The notes below the pieces were generated by a model that did no database searches, was not told the origin of the DNA, and saw only the letters and a list, made by a program, of their open reading frames with translations. A stretch of 64,000 bases of DNA from Patagioenas fasciata (taxonomy: Eukaryota > Chordata > Aves > Columbiformes > Columbidae). Position numbers and translations under genes: made by a program. The DNA is taken from assembly GCF_037038585.1 (NCBI RefSeq), contig NC_092520.1, positions 12,655,001 to 12,719,000 of the forward strand, written 5' to 3'. The stretch's first letter is position 1, and the number at the start of each line of letters is the position of its first letter. Below, piece after piece: positions 24,959 to 39,649 of this stretch.

Positions 24959-27900
24959 TATAAGACTATGGATCCATATGTAAATCATAGATTTTCCCTA
25001 GAGAGAAAGTATTTTACTATCAGTATCTCAGCTTTTAGCATCTAAACCCCATTGTGTTTTACTAGTGCAATTAATTAAAAATAAAGGTGAATATGCCGTA
25101 CTTTAAATAAGCAACTATCAGCCAGTGAAATAGAATTCACTTTCATGACTATTTGGCAATACAGTTCAAGAACAAAGAAATCCATAGGCTTTCCTATTTG
25201 TTGTGCAGGAAGGTTGTTATTACTGTTTACAAAGGAAGAATTTTCCACACAAAATCTGTTAGACTTGCCAGCATCTCTCATGCATTCAAGTGTTGCCATG
25301 TGAGACAGATAAAAATCCCACCCGATGATAAAATGTATTAGGAAAGAGGCATCTCTGACAAAGAAAGAGCAGCACTCATGGATAATGGAATAATGAAACA
25401 TTAATTATTAGTGAATATTTCGGCAACTTAAAACTGATGGTTACTTACGCACTACTATAAATAATCCATACTTTTTAAAATGCTGCCTTTCATTTTTGAG
25501 ATTAGTATGGTTTTCCTAATCTTTGATTCTCATCTCTGCAAACTTTTGGAAATGGGCTAGAATCTCTAGAGTTCTGCTAATATCTGAATTGATTTAATTT
25601 TCTGGCTCAAAGTTGGTCTTGCAAAGACTTTTACATAATTGGTTTTCATATACACTTACCTTTGGAAGGAATTGAAAGTGAAAAACAATTTTGGAAGAAA
25701 TAAGTGTTTCATTTTCTATTCAGATTTTCAGATTCTAAATATATAAATACTTTCAGTTTTCAGAAGAATATCAAACCCCATTGGAATATTAGTTTTAATG
25801 TCAGCAGACCAGCTGTGTTGTGCCAGCGATACCACTGAACTGGTTCATGAAATTTGGCCTCCCTGTTGGTTTCTGACCCAGAAAGTAGTTTTTCAGTCTG
25901 CAGATCTGATATCATTTCATCTGGAATGCTCAAGATTTAGTTACAATTACCTTCTAACCTGATTTCAAGAAGGAATGTGGATGCTTGGGGTACCACTGAG
26001 CCATTGGAAGGGCACACTTGCCAGTGCGGTCAGTGCCCATTTAACCCATAAGGACCACTCAGAGCGAGGAGATTAACGAGTGAGACTTAACCTTGTTTTG
26101 AGTGGGGCTTACACATGAAGCTCAGTACTAATCCTCTGTGTAAGGCTGAATTTCAGCTTTAATTCCCAGACTCGCAGTGAGTGTGTTACAACTGACAGCT
26201 AAGTATTCTTACAACGGATACATTAGAAATAATTGAGCTAGGAGACATGATAGTTGTATTTCTAAGTGTTTTCAAGTCATACCGCTTCAGAAATAATGCT
26301 GTTGCCACCACGTGCTTGGGAATGAACACGTACCTTGCAAGAAGATATTCTGTTTTTGCAGAAACAGTGTAGACCCCTGATTTCTGCAGAGCGCTCTTGT
26401 CTGGAGAAGTCAGCACACCCCCACTGTACTCCAAGCCTCAGATGCTGACAGGTACCACCAGGACTCTGGAGTAACTGTAAGCAGAAAGTGAATTCTGGAT
26501 ATTCATATGTAAATTGAAATAACTGATGTCCCATTGTGGTTTTGCTTTCAAAAAAAATGAGAAGAAAAAAAAAAGAAGAAGAAAAACCACAAACATAATG
26601 AAGTATTTGCATGTAAAAAGGCTTTTAACTTACATTCTTTGCTCATTGGCAATCTTTGGAAGCCCATTATTCTTTGCTGCTATTAAATATACCCAGAAAA
26701 ACATCCACCTTTCTGGGCAAGTAGAACTTCATCAAAAATAATTTATTCTTGTTCATTTATTTCTATAGGATGCAGGCCTTTCTAGACACAGGGCAATTAT
26801 TTCTAGACACATGTGGGACAGCAACGTAAGATTCCTTGCTGGTGTGGGGTTTTTGAAAATAATCCTAACTAAAGGTTTGTAGACACTGTTTCAGTAGAAA
26901 GTCTTCCTATAACAGCAAAGGAAACGTGGATGTCTTCGGTGCCTAATCCTGAGCATGCAGCTTTGTGACCAAAGAACCATGAGCAAATGGCTTTTTCTTC
27001 TGAGGACTAATGTTAGTCTTATTCCTGCTGGTGTAAATCTGGAATAAATCCACAGAAGGCAATGACATTACAATGCTAATCCAGTGTTGCTTCCTCATCT
27101 GTAAAAGAGGTTAATGACATTGTCCTCTCTTGGGGGATAAGACAAGGATATTTAGTTAATGTTGACTCTTCACTGTGTAAATTGGTAATACATTGTCATC
27201 GTTAGTACAAAATTTGTACTGTACAGGTGAAAGAAACAGTTAACACACAAGGTACTCACGCTTAGCCTGCTCTGCTAGGGACAAATCATAATAAATTCGC
27301 TTTCATTATAGCACCTCAAGCAATTTTCCCATGACTACTTTCATTAGGGAACGAAGACTGGTCTATACTATTAGGAAAGCAACTAGATGCATGTAAATAA
27401 ATTAACACCGAAAGATCACTAAGTGTAAAATGTGCATGTGTCCTCCACTATGCTGCTTGTTAGTGGACAGGTCAAAAGAGAGCATTGCAAGTTTAAAATA
27501 AGCAGCTTTGATTCTGCTAAGTAATTTGTTGTTATATATATATATATACTGAGAGAGAAAAAAAATACACTCAGACAGAATGGTGGACAGCTAAATAATT
27601 ATTGCCAGAAGGGATCTGCAGCTTTCAGGTAATCCTTTTAACATTTTTCTGTCTCGTTATTTCTGTACATAAATGAGAAACAACTTTGTAAGAAGTAGCA
27701 AGCATACCAGGGATGAAAGACTTAGCATGTGTCTATCAAATGCAAACAGGACTGTAACTGTTTAATTCTTAATAACTCAGAACTAGCCATTCCTGAAGCA
27801 ATCATGGCCTGGGACACTGTCACAAAGCACGTAGTGGCAAGTGAAACTGTAATAACAATGATTTCCACTCCTGTTCTGAGGTTCATGCTGGTAGTTCTCA

Positions 27901-28419
27901 ATGCATTTGTCAGAAATGGGTGGATTATTCCCATTTTGCAGCTGTGGAAAGTGATCCCATGAGGACAAGTGCCTTGCCTAAGCAAATCAGCAGGTGAAGG
28001 CAGTGGGGGGAAGCCACACAGATGGGCACAGGGAAGAGGAAGGTGGCAATGGGGCTGCCATTGCCCACAGAGCTGCTCCCATCTCTGCTCTCGCAACGGG
28101 GTAGAGAACCTACCAGCTCCCATCATCTACCCACTGACGTCAGATGGAAGGCAGAAGACAGAAGAGTTCCGTATAAAATAGCGTCAGCTTGTTAGAGAAC
28201 TCTTCGTTGTGAATGACCGTCTCAAGTGTTTGGATCTCCTTTGGTTTTTTTTCCCAAATACCACTCTTCTCAACCATGTGTTGACACTGACATTTTGCAT
28301 TGCATCTTCAACCACCAGCTTACCAGTTGGCTTTGTTATCCCCTCTGCTCATGCTGCAGTGAGGAGGAGGCCAAATGAAATCCTTCCTCTGTGGTGTTTT
28401 CCATGCTCTAATCTTTCCA
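24959..28419. other. intergenic DNA, no gene seen
   Basis: AT-rich spacer. A short TA repeat lies near 27,532-27,548, and a purine-rich AAGAAGAAAA stretch at 26,551-26,587. No open frame has protein-family features. Confidence 0.5.
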
Positions 28420-29001
28420 GGTGTTCAGTCCTGGGGTGCATTAGGAAAAGTGTGACCAGCAGGCTGAGGGAGGTTCTCCTGCCCCTATACTCTGCCCTGG
28501 CGAGGCTGTATCTGGAGTTCTGGGCTCCCCAGTTTAAGAAGTATAGGGAATTAATGGAGGGAGTTCAGTGGCAGGCTACAAAGATGAGGAGTCTGCAGCA
28601 TCTTTCTTATGAGGAGAGAGTGAGAGAACTGTGTCTGTTCAGCCTGGAGAAGAGAAGCTGAGAGGGATCTCATCAGTGTTTATAAATATCTCAAGGGTGG
28701 GTGTCAAGAGGATGGGACCAGACTCCTTTCAGTGGTGCCCAATGATAGGATGAGGGGCAACTGAAGCACAGGAGATTCCATCTGAGTATGAGGAGAAACT
28801 TCTTTACTTGGAGGGTTCCAGAGCCCTGGAACAGGCTGCCCAGAGAGGTTGTGGAGTCTCCTTCTCTGGAGACATTCAAACCCACCTGGACACATTCCTG
28901 TGTGATCTGCTCTGGTGAACCTGCTTTAGCAGGTGGGTTGGACTGGATGATCTCCAGAGATCCCTTCCAACCCCAGCCATTCTGCGATTCTGTGATTCTG
29001 A
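28420..29001 (+). mobile_element. CR1 LINE 3' fragment
   Basis: A plus-strand CR1 of about 0.58 kb. Blocks in order are GGCGAGGCTGTATCTGGAGT, TGTTCAGCCTGGAGAAGAGA, CCTGGAACAGGCTGCCCAGA, and the end GGACTGGATGATCTCCAGAG followed by ATTCTGCGATTCTGTGATTCTG. It is truncated at its 5' end. Open frames of 150 and 155 codons that cross it on the two strands are repeat-derived. Confidence 0.93.
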
Positions 29002-31399
29002 TCTCTTGAATTAGGTTGGCAGTACACAGCTTTCCAGCGTGGACCAGCTCAGGTTTGCACACCTTGCAAGGTCCAGAGAATTCAGACAGTAATGGCTGAA
29101 GCTTCCTCCTGTCCCAGCCAGCATGATTGTCTCCAGTGAGGTAATTTTTCTGGAGCAAAACATTGTTAAACCAGTTCTGTATTAACTGACAATGTTTTTA
29201 CACTGAACTCTTGAGCTGGCAGCGTAGCTAGAGTAGCTTGGGTGCCAGCTGCCAAGTATTTACACAGGATTTCAAGCTGGCTTGTTCTAATTCACACTGT
29301 GATAGCTACATTGCTACTGGTTCCTCAGTCATCATGCTACTGAGTTTGGTTTTAGCAACATGATATAAGAATATGCTAGACTTATCTTTGTTGCCAAAAT
29401 ATTTGCAAGAAAAAAACAAAGATATTACAACAATCATGGGGAATTACACACTGGGAAAACATTTTATTTCCAAAATTAGGCTTTTGTATATTCATGTGCT
29501 AAAAGGAAAAGAAGCAACAGTATTTCCTAGAAAGTTTTAATTTTGGAAAGAAATTAATCAAGTAACTTTTTCTGTAGTCTCTATGAATTAGCAACAGCAC
29601 TGGTTTGGCCAACTTGTCCTGCAAAGAGAGCTCATTAAATCTAATTGGACACACTGTATAGCAAAGAATCATATGATAAAACTATGAATTTTATGTCCAA
29701 TTAGAAAAATACTCTGTGGTGTTCAGCACTGATTCCAGTGGTGGATGTCTGCCAAGATACATTTAACTGAAGCGTGCATGTGGGTTAGATTAATACATTC
29801 TGAGATGGAATCAGCCCTGACAACAGGGAAGTCATTTATTAGAGGCAATTACTCCAAGATCACAGCAAAACTGCACGTTAAAAGAAATCATAAACTCAGA
29901 AAAAAATATCAATGTTAATTAAAATTTATTACCTCTGATTTGAATAGAAGGCTTAGTAGAAGAGATGAGGATTTTCTTAAGATCTTATAACTTGAACATA
30001 GTGAATCAAAATGAACACATGCCTTGCCAGTAGAAAATAGGGCTCACATCCTCCCCTGCACTCAAAAGCAAAGGGAAAATGCGCACTTAAATGATGCGAG
30101 GATGAGATCCAAAGTGCCTATTTATGCCCTTCTTACAGGCTTCACAAAGTCTGGTCTCAGCAGGGTGAATCAAAGAAATGAAATTATGCATGTAAGGTCC
30201 GTATTCTCAAAGAAAAGAATTAGATGCTACCCAGGGTAGCCCAGAATGCCACACAAGGGCTTGGCGGTCAGCCAGTATAAAATCCTGAGGATAACAAGTG
30301 TCTGAGCAGTTCTCTTTTACTGGACTTTGGAGCTCCTACCCGCTCAGGATACACAGGACAGAGCCTTCCCCTTGCTGTGGTGCCCTGAGCGTGGCTCCTT
30401 CTTTCCAGAGGAATGTCACAGCTGAAGGACAAATCCAGCCTGGGGTCTCAACTCCCTCATTAGCTTTGAGGGTTCATCTCAGGATTGCCTAATGTAAAAT
30501 GCATTGATAGTTCAGAGCACAGCAGAGAAGAATTCCATCTTTGCCTGACTGCCAGGTCGCCTCACCTTTCTCTCCATGGCTCCAGAGGCTGGTACCACCC
30601 TGTGTGCTCTTTTGCCAGTGTCATTCCAGGATGCACGGCAGCCCAGCTGGCACAGGGCATGCCCCAGAGAGACCTTCCTAGCCTGAGACAGGGCTTTTGC
30701 ACGCTAAGGATCAACCCCCACATCTCCACTGCCCAGAATAACTGCTCTGACCTACACAACACCACTGAGGAAGCAACAGTATCACTTTTAAATAAGGTAA
30801 CTTGGCTGTCATGCTATACACTGAAAAAAATACAGTCCTTATGTGATGTATATAAGTTTATAGTTATAAGTCAAGTGGGAGCATGCCATCTCTGAGAGAA
30901 GGTTTGCTGAGGATCACAGGATTTTGAAGATTTATTTCTTAAGTTCTCCCCAGCTTCTTGTCTCTGGGCACTGAAGGAACGCCCCAAGAACCCTCCTGAC
31001 TCCAAGGCATGGGATGTCCTAACAGCACAGGATTTTTGCACAGACACTCAGAGTGTTGGCTAAAAAGAAATAGTTTCTTGAGGTCTTGGCACAGGGTAAC
31101 GCTCTCATGGTGAATTAGATCTCTCAAACAGGATGGTTATTTGTTGAGATGGCAATGGGAGTTGCCATTTGGCATCCTTGCAATGGAATCTTAACTGGAT
31201 CATGTGGTCAAGCTTCTGAAACCACTGTTTGGCTCGATTCTTAGACAAGCCAACTGGCCTGTGGTGCTATGTGACCGCTCCAGCATGTATATGATGCATT
31301 CCTACAGATTATCTTAAAAACCATACAAAACACCTCTTAACTGTTGTAAGAATTTACAAAGGTCTTATGTGACTGTTTTTGCATATGTAGGAACAGTTT
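29002..31399. other. intergenic DNA, no gene seen
   Basis: AT-rich spacer with short chance open frames only (the longest is 136 codons, plus, 30,485-30,895, with no recognisable domain). No named repeat is seen. Confidence 0.45.
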
Positions 31400-31700
31400 C
31401 TATTGCCTGTTTACAAATGTCTACACAAAGTTTGGCAGATTCTGCAGCAAGAACCATGTAAGGGGGTCTCTCGAGCAGATTCTCCACCCAAAATGTTAAT
31501 CAACACACTTAAGCCTATAAATTGATATAGGGACAGCAGGAGCTGTCAGGGGAAATCTCTAAAACCATCTAAAATTCCTATCTGGAGAGCTTCTGTGAAA
31601 GTCAAATTTTAAATTGCGGAGGCGGCTCGAAGTCCAGTCAATCACTGTGTCTCGAGTTGGTTCATTGTTTCAAATCAATGTAAATCGTCGATGCAGATGA
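31400..31700 (+). mobile_element. possible LTR relic with TATA box and CpG cluster
   Basis: In an AT-rich, CpG-poor setting this stretch has CTCGAGC, then CCTATAAATTGATATAGG (about 31,514-31,531), then a CpG-bearing segment (GCGGAGGCGGCTCGAAG, TCTCGAGTTGG, AATCGTCGATGCA). The order of a TATA-like motif followed by a short CpG-bearing leader resembles the U3-R-U5 layout of an avian LTR. Neither end nor a target-site duplication could be set. It could instead be a conserved non-coding element. Confidence 0.3.
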
Positions 31701-34700
31701 CTAGCTGAGGAGCTCCTAGACCACCCAGGGAATTAATGACTTAAGGGCTCTGGGTGTGTGCACAGGTACAGCCCTGACCTACAGCACAGCTGCAACTAAG
31801 GGACAAGCTTGACTTTCATGCCTACAACTTCAGCTCCATAACTCTTGCCCCATTTTGTTAGCTCTGTCTGTACTGTCAGAAACTCTTCAATATATTTCTC
31901 AAATGGCTTCCTTCTTTGGATCATAATTTCTCAGAACAAAACCTCTTAATAAATCCCTAGTAAGGGAATGGACTGTTTAAGGGTACAGATTAAAATACCA
32001 CATCCAGTATGGAGGCTAGCAAACAAACAAGAAACTTATGTTTTCAGTAAATCTAGATATTTGTGCATCTCCCATCACCACACTGTCTAAATGGGTCATT
32101 GCCTTTATATATCATTAGTATTAAACTCATTTTATACTTGGGTAACTGAGCCTCAGGTTTTTTGGGTCCCAGCCCAATGTCTTCCACTAGTGCACGAATG
32201 CTGTTCTTATTTGATCATTGTTTTTTCTACTATTGTTGCTTTTACAGATAAGAGAAGTGACAAAGAAAATAACATAAACGTCTAACTCTTGTCACCTTCA
32301 TTCTTAAACCACTTTTCATTTACATGGAATAAAATTTAACTTCTAGCAGAGGACTGAGCAATAGGCCTGACAAGCACTGGTTGGCCTTGTGTGCATAGAA
32401 TTTCACCTTGGTCAGTCTTTTTCCTCCAAACAATGTCACTGTCTGGCAGTGATTCGTGCCTCGTTGTTCTTTGCCACCTGCAGTGGAATGAGATGCCTGA
32501 CCAGCCAGCCCAGCCTGTGTGAGAGGAGGCTGACAAATAATGTGCAATAGAGCTTTATTTTTTCCCCAGTATGTGTTTACTCTGCATCACAGAAAATCCA
32601 TTTGTCAAATATTAATTGAATTCTCCAACATTTGGCATATTTGCATAACTATTATGAAATGGAGCGTTATCTCCCTTGGTATTATACCCATTTCCCTTAG
32701 ATGGTGTCTCTTTGATCCATTAATCACGTTTCCCCGTATCCTCCCACAGAAGCTTAATTGCTCACATCCTGCAGAACACACTCGCAAAGAAAGAAATTAG
32801 CTCTATGTAAATCCAAGTTTATTACCTTGCCTTTATAGACGTAAAACAATAAAATTATCCGCTAAAAAGGACAGTGATAAAATTCCAGATGAGCATTGAT
32901 CACCCTAGGAAGCAGATTGAGGCAATTTTATTGGGCCAGTGGGAAAAAAAATGGTTTTGCTTTACCAAGGACGTTACTGGGGCAAATGACACTGCTGTCC
33001 GTGTATTTCTCCACTACCGCTGCTGTCCGCTTTACTGACTTCAGTATTACTTTAATACCTGAAACAAAGGGTCAGATTCAATAAACACCTCTGATTTTAG
33101 GGCTGATGTAGGCTCTTACACCTCGGCATTCCTGGAACCTCAAGGTATCATCTAGAGATGCGAGCACACCAGTAGGGAACCACATAAAGTCAAAGGTGCA
33201 GCTATCTAGTGCTAGCTTGGAGGGAATACTGAGAAGAGGAATAGATCTTAAATTCCACCTCTCAGACCTGTAGGGAAATACTTTTCAGAAAATATATCTT
33301 TAGTCTCCAACCTTAACTAAATATAGAAACTGACATTTAAGAAAAATAAAAAAGCTGGGCAAAGGTGTTTTGTTTTCTTTTCCCCGATAGGAGCAGGTGG
33401 TAGGAACTGCACTGACTTAATGGCGGTTTTGGTCACAGCCCTTGTGGAGTAAGTGGGAAAGATTCAATGTTTCTTGGTCCAAGTCAGAGTCAACTGGTGT
33501 TCATGTTCTAACCACCAGGCACAGCTCTTTGTAGGAAGATGGGATCACGTCCCCATTCCTGTGAAGCCATGCAACTGTGCAAAACATCATTCACTGACAA
33601 TTTGGCCATAGAGAGAGTGAGCAGATGACTCTACTCAGGCTGTTCAGACTAAAACATGGAAAACAGGAGGCCTGGTCTCCAATTGTCCCTTCAGTCACAA
33701 AAGAAAATAGTAGCATGTTTTGTGCAGAGCTCTGTGCAGTTTTTGTGCTGCATGTACTTAGAGCACACTAGATGCTGACCTGTATTAAAAAAAAATGTAA
33801 TTCCTGAATCTTGTTCGGGTTTAGATTCTGAGCCATTAAGTCCTGTCCACGTGGGAGCAGCTTGAACATGTAAAGGTCAGCAAATCTAGAAGTTCAGGGG
33901 TCTTTAGGATTAAAAAAATGCTAACTTCTCGACTTCCTTAGCTTAGCTAGGCTTTTCAGGATCAGGATTCTGGGACTTAGTGCCACTTATCAGATCAATC
34001 CCAAAGAGACTAAGCCAAGATAACATGCACAAAAATATATGGTCTTGCATAAAACTGAAGCTCAGATTCTAGTTTACCAAGCTCACATCTAAGTCATTAA
34101 TCAGCTTCCCTTCCACATTTTCTTCTCTTGACTCTAAATGTACCTCTTTCCAGTCACTGAAGACCCTTTGTTCTTTTATCCCTCCTTGGTTTCTATAATA
34201 TTTAGCAAAATGATGACAGAAAATGTCTCCATGTCTGCAGAGAGATTTGTTTCTGTTGAAGAGTAAAATGGGACCAATAAGAACCAGTATATCACTGCTC
34301 CACGTTCACTGCTTTCTTCTAAATACAAGTTCATTTACTCTGCAGCTTTTTTCCAAGTTCCTCCCCATGGTGCAAATTCATTCTCACTCCTTGTAAATTC
34401 TTCTTCACCATCCATTCCTTTTGTAAGGTTCTCTTTGAAACATATTTCTTCCATAAAGCCTTTTAATGACTCCATCTATATCATCAGTTTCTTTCTACTA
34501 AAGAAAACATCAAAGGTAATTTGTGGTAGAAGTGTAATCTGGTATATCACAAGTCTGTCTGATCATATAGTCTGTTTGATTTAGACTCTGAAGGTCTTGA
34601 TCAAACCAGGATCCAGTCTTTCACTCTGTGGAAATTTTACTGGTATTTCAGAAACAATATTAAGATATTATAACAGATATCCCAGGATAATGACATGTAC

Positions 34701-37700
34701 TTTCCTGCATTCTGGATCTTATCCTGTATGTCACCCACACTAAAAGTTGTCAGAAGCCAACAGTAAGGAAAAGGGTGTATCTAGCACACATTTTTTAGTT
34801 GCTTTATCTGTAAATGACTATTAGCACATCAAAAGGGATTCTGATTGAATCAGTGATTAAGTTGGCAGGACCTGACTATTCACTTGTTCTTTATGATTTC
34901 ATCAGAACCTTTAACCTCTTGTTTGGCAATTTGTAGACTTAAAGCCTTAAACTATCTTCAAGATGTTATTATGTTAATTTTACTGCTTACAGCACAGCAT
35001 TTGGATGTACACGTGAGGGAAACTGAAGCTTGTGAAAACTCCAACACCTCCTGTGCACAATGTAATGAATATAAGCAATCAAAAGGAGGAGGCAAACAAT
35101 ATAAAACGAGCCAGTTTGGGGTGGAGGAAAAGTAATCATTTTAAAATTTAAAAAAAAATGAGTTTTCTCCCAGTTTCATCTGTGCTATGTGCTGAAAATA
35201 CTATGTTTACTACCAATGTACGACTAAACTTAAAAAGCATTTTTAATCACATAAGGAGGTCTTTATCTATAAGGTAAAATTTTAAGCTATTTAAGAGATC
35301 TTGCTGGAGTAGAATCCATTATTTGAAGGAAATAACAGAAAATCCAGTAGTGTTCTATTTTCTGCTTGAAACTACGTGCAATAAAGCAAGTAATGTTCAG
35401 TACAGTTTCTGAAATTGAATAAAAGTAGACATTACGAGAAGAAACAAAGGAAGGTTAGCCAAACGAGATATGGCACAGTAGTTGAGAAAAGCTGGCGAAG
35501 ACCAGCTGTGAACTCACTGGACTGAGTATAATTGCCCTATTTGTGCACATAGTTACTATGCATATTATAACAATTGGGGAAAACTCGGTGTGTGGTTCCA
35601 ATATATTTTAGAAGGCTGAGCACAAATTACAAGAATTTTAGTAGATGAATGTACACAAACCAAGTTTGTGTTGTAGAATTCTGCATACGCCGGCACCACT
35701 GAGTGATTAGGCAGAGTGGTTTTGAGGACATGCAGCAGGACAGTTACACAAGGTTCCTTTTTATTTGTAAAAACCCATGTACAGCTGACTTCTGTTCGCA
35801 TTAAGCTTTGGGAGGGAGTTTGAGAGTCCACTTTAAAATGACCTTATGTAGCATCATTGTTCATATGTGAATAATAATCTCTTACCACCTCACAGCTGGT
35901 TGTTTTCCAGAGAACCAAACCATTATGCTGGGCTAAGGATGCTGGTGAAGTCCAGGGACGTTTGTGACAGAGAACAGGCATCGCTCAAGGTTGCTGTTGG
36001 CTCCCTAACATGAGCTTCTAGACCAATGTTGTAAGAAAGCATGCAGTTTTTATTCTGTAAGACACTACCCAGATCTGAATGTAGAGCCACTTCTTTGTCT
36101 TTCCGTGGCAATAATTTTAGGATGTACATTGTATTTAATGACAGGATATTATCCTTTTAACAGCTACTTAGCTTTTTATGCCTTATATTTTGCTCCTTTT
36201 TTTTTTTTTTTTTTCCCCAAACTGTAGTATCTTTTTCATTACTACAATATGCAAGTGGAGAATTTATCCAGGCAGAGCTCTGGATACAGTTGCTGGGGTA
36301 CTGGAAAGCAGAGCCTTGCAGCCTTCTTTTACATGACATGGAGTGTAATAATGAAAGCTACCCTTCCCCATCTGTCAAGAAAATTTATCTCCAAATCAGT
36401 CTCAGGCAGAGATTATTATAGGCTGCACTTACATGGGCTGACCACAGTAGATTAGTCAGTCTCAAAACCAAAGATTAGCCATTTTTCCTTGTTAGGAAAC
36501 TTCATCTGTGTTTGCAAAGCTTACACACGAAAAATGTGCTTAACACAAACTATTTAACAAAAGCACTTTGCAGTTTTGAGATTCTATGAACTGGAGGATT
36601 ACAAACCTTTGTAAAACCACATCCTGTCAGTTCCTGATGGTCACAATAATTAGACATCTGGTGTCAGGTGCTAAAAAAGATAAAAGCATAGGAGAAGTAA
36701 TCACAGATCAGACCAAAACGAACCACAGGGAAACACGTTAAGACCATATGATAATGTGATTATGTGACACTGTGGAACACTGGATGCAGAGAAAGGCCAA
36801 TTCAAACCGAGAGAAGTTCTTAATTCATTCAGACACCGATCAGCAAGAAGGAGGCGAGAAACAGAAAATTGCATTACTACCTAATGAGGTGTTAGAGGAC
36901 TCTGGGTGGGGTGTTTAGTATCTGAATACGACACTTTCTTTAATGCTCTTCCTTCAGAGGTTTCAAGGAGAATACTTAATTCTTGCAGGGTGCCAAGTCC
37001 TCTTCAAGGGTAAACCATCAGGTGATTGCAATGTTCTGTTCCTGGATCTCAGAAATCCTATAAAACCTGAAGCTGCAGAAAAGCCTGTGAGGTCACCCTT
37101 GTCCTGTGAGAGTGAGAGAGAGTGGGCAGTTAAGAATTTCTAATGAAGGAGCAAGTGCTCCTGCATGGCAGCAAAAGGCAGAGGCTGCATGTGCTGCTCT
37201 ACTCAACCTGCTCATGAGACAGGGATTCTGTTCTCTGTGGGCACACGAGAGCAACTCCAGCCTCACTGACCTTATCTGCAGAGTTTACTGTCCCACAGAG
37301 CACGTCAAGGCAACCTGCCTGTGCCAGCAGCTTCTGTCACACTTCATCCGCTGATGGAATAAACATCCTCTGTGACAGGAAAGTACGGACAGTCCCACCC
37401 TGAAAAGCAATTTTCTGGGGCAGCAAAAGGCCTGTGCTGTGATTTGAGCTCCCGACCAGCCGCCTCAGCAGCAGACTTCCGTTGTACAACCCCTCCTGAC
37501 TTCAAACACATGAAACCCAAATGGTTTCTTTTAAATCTGTGTTTTCACATAGATTCACACTGCAAGACGTTTTTTATGCATGGAAAGCATTCTGTTCCTG
37601 AAAAGAAATTCAGATTTTACCCCAACTATCTTGGGAATGCGTAGATAACTCCTCCAAGTATAATTCTTTTCCCCCAGGAGAAATGTGACCAGTAATTGAA

Positions 37701-39548
37701 GCACAGGGGAGACATTATCTCCAGTTTTATGTATGTCTGGGTAGATGCACTGATACTGCCACATAACTGTTCACCTTTTATAAAAGGAAAACCATCTGCT
37801 TCACAAGGGGAAAGGATTAATGAGAGCTTGTAATACTGTAATTCAAACAGGTGTAGTAAAAAGTAGAAAACATTACAGTATTAAAATGACTTTGCTAGAT
37901 CCCTGTTTTTCAGTATATGTATGTAAATTAGGTGGTAGCAGAACTAATTCTGCAACACATTGACTAGAAAACACCCTTGAAACAAAATTCTAACCCAGTA
38001 CGTGTAGGTTTCATAATATCCCTTTTTTCAATAGGATAATTGAGGAGCATGTATTCGACCTTTTTCACATTTTATAAGTAGAAGACTCTAAAATCTATAG
38101 TCTCAATTACTCTCTTAATAGACTGTCTTAAATTTTTTTCACCTGTTGACCTGCAGGATAAAGCTATTTAGAAGAGATGTTATTGGGAAGAGCGTTGCCG
38201 TAATGAAAATGCTGAAGGACAAAAAAATCCAATAAGGAGACCAGAAAACACATTTGGAAGCGCACTGCTGAAGTTTAATTTATTCAATATGCATCCTATG
38301 AAACATCTGGGTGTCTTTAATGTACAATCAGGTGTTAACTTGGTACCAGCTATTACAGTCAGCAGTTTGCAGCAAGTTGCAAGCATTTGACAGAAAGCAA
38401 ATTATCTCCCTAACTGATCCCATAGCACAGAAACCTGTGAATAAGAAGGTACTTCAGCAGTAAAATGCATAAAATTGCTATGTTATCTCTTCTTCCAATG
38501 TTCATGTATTTTTTTTTTTCAATCCCATATTTTTAGTGCATTTTCTGTGTGGCTATGCATCTGCACACACAAACCCACAAAGTTTTACTGAGTAATCTCA
38601 GCCCTTCTGGTTTCTGTAGGGCACAGTATGGTGGGTTACTATGGGAGTTAGCTCCTAGTACAAACATTTTTTCCTTTGTCTAGGAAAAAATACCATAGCA
38701 AGTAGCTGTATTTTGCACTCACATTTGAGTGTAAGATGACCAATTATTTCCTTTCTGCCTGATCAATTATAAGTCACAAGCATTTCTTCCATTTTTACAG
38801 CAGGAGCTCAAACTCTGCAAACTTAATGCAAAAACAACCGTCTAGCACGACCTCTTTTGCTTCATCCTTATGTGCAGCACAATTGTTTCTCTAAACATCA
38901 ACAAGTTTTTGCTCAGGTTTATGTTCCTCATAAATCAAGGATATCGGATGACTCCACTTTCAAATCCCAACTGCTGCAAGTCTATGTATAATAAATGGTC
39001 CCTTTTGGAAAGAAAACTGAAACATGAAGATTAAAGCAAAGACGCAGACAAGTATTGCATCAGACATTAGTTAATAAAAAAAAGGAGATTTATAAAAGAC
39101 AGATCAGCAGCAGTTATGAGGTTCAGACAGCAGCACAGATCCATGCATTGTAGAAGTGACTTAGCTGTGTGCAAGCCTAGAAGACAGAGCAGAAGGCAGA
39201 GCAGCAAGCCTGGGTGCACTGAATTTAGGCAATTTAGTCCTACTCACACAGTGCATCCAAAAAGAGCATTGAACAAGAAAGAGGTTAAACTAGTGAAGTA
39301 AAGCTCACAGTTGCTGAGTTTTCTCCTGCTCCCTCACCATTGCTAGTGCAGCCAACACCTCCCCCACATGAGTTCTGGTGCTTGAAAGCCCTAAGTCCTG
39401 CTGATATGATGCTCTAAGAAGATTGTGGTAATAAACACCTTCAAACACATACTGAGATCACCTGAGTCAGTGGGCAAAACATGAACCCCATTTAAATCCA
39501 ACCTCTGGAAATGACTCACTGAGAACCTCACAGAGGAGAGAAAGGATT
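31701..39548. other. intergenic DNA upstream of CEP295, no gene seen
   Basis: About 7.8 kb of AT-rich sequence. Poly-T tracts lie near 36,196-36,215 and 38,508-38,519. Open frames are short (up to 90 codons) and show no protein-family features. Distal regulatory elements of CEP295 may lie here but cannot be told apart by eye. Confidence 0.45.
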
Positions 39549-39636
39549 CAAGCACCTCTCTCGGTTGATCTATTTGGCCTCGTTGGACTAGATGATATCC
39601 AGAAATCCCTCCTACCCCCAACCGTTCTGCGAGTCT
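39549..39636 (+). mobile_element. CR1 LINE 3' tail next to the CEP295 promoter
   Basis: A short plus-strand CR1 end: CTCGTTGGACTAGATGATAT, then CCCTCCTACCCCCAACCGTT and TCTGCGAG. It ends within about 20 bases of the start of the GC-rich promoter region. Confidence 0.75.
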
Positions 39637-39649
39637 CTCTTAGCGCCAT

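Noticed and set aside
28209-28661. 150-codon open frame on the plus strand
   Set aside because: Its second half is the CR1 LINE fragment that starts near 28,420, and its first half is chance sequence.
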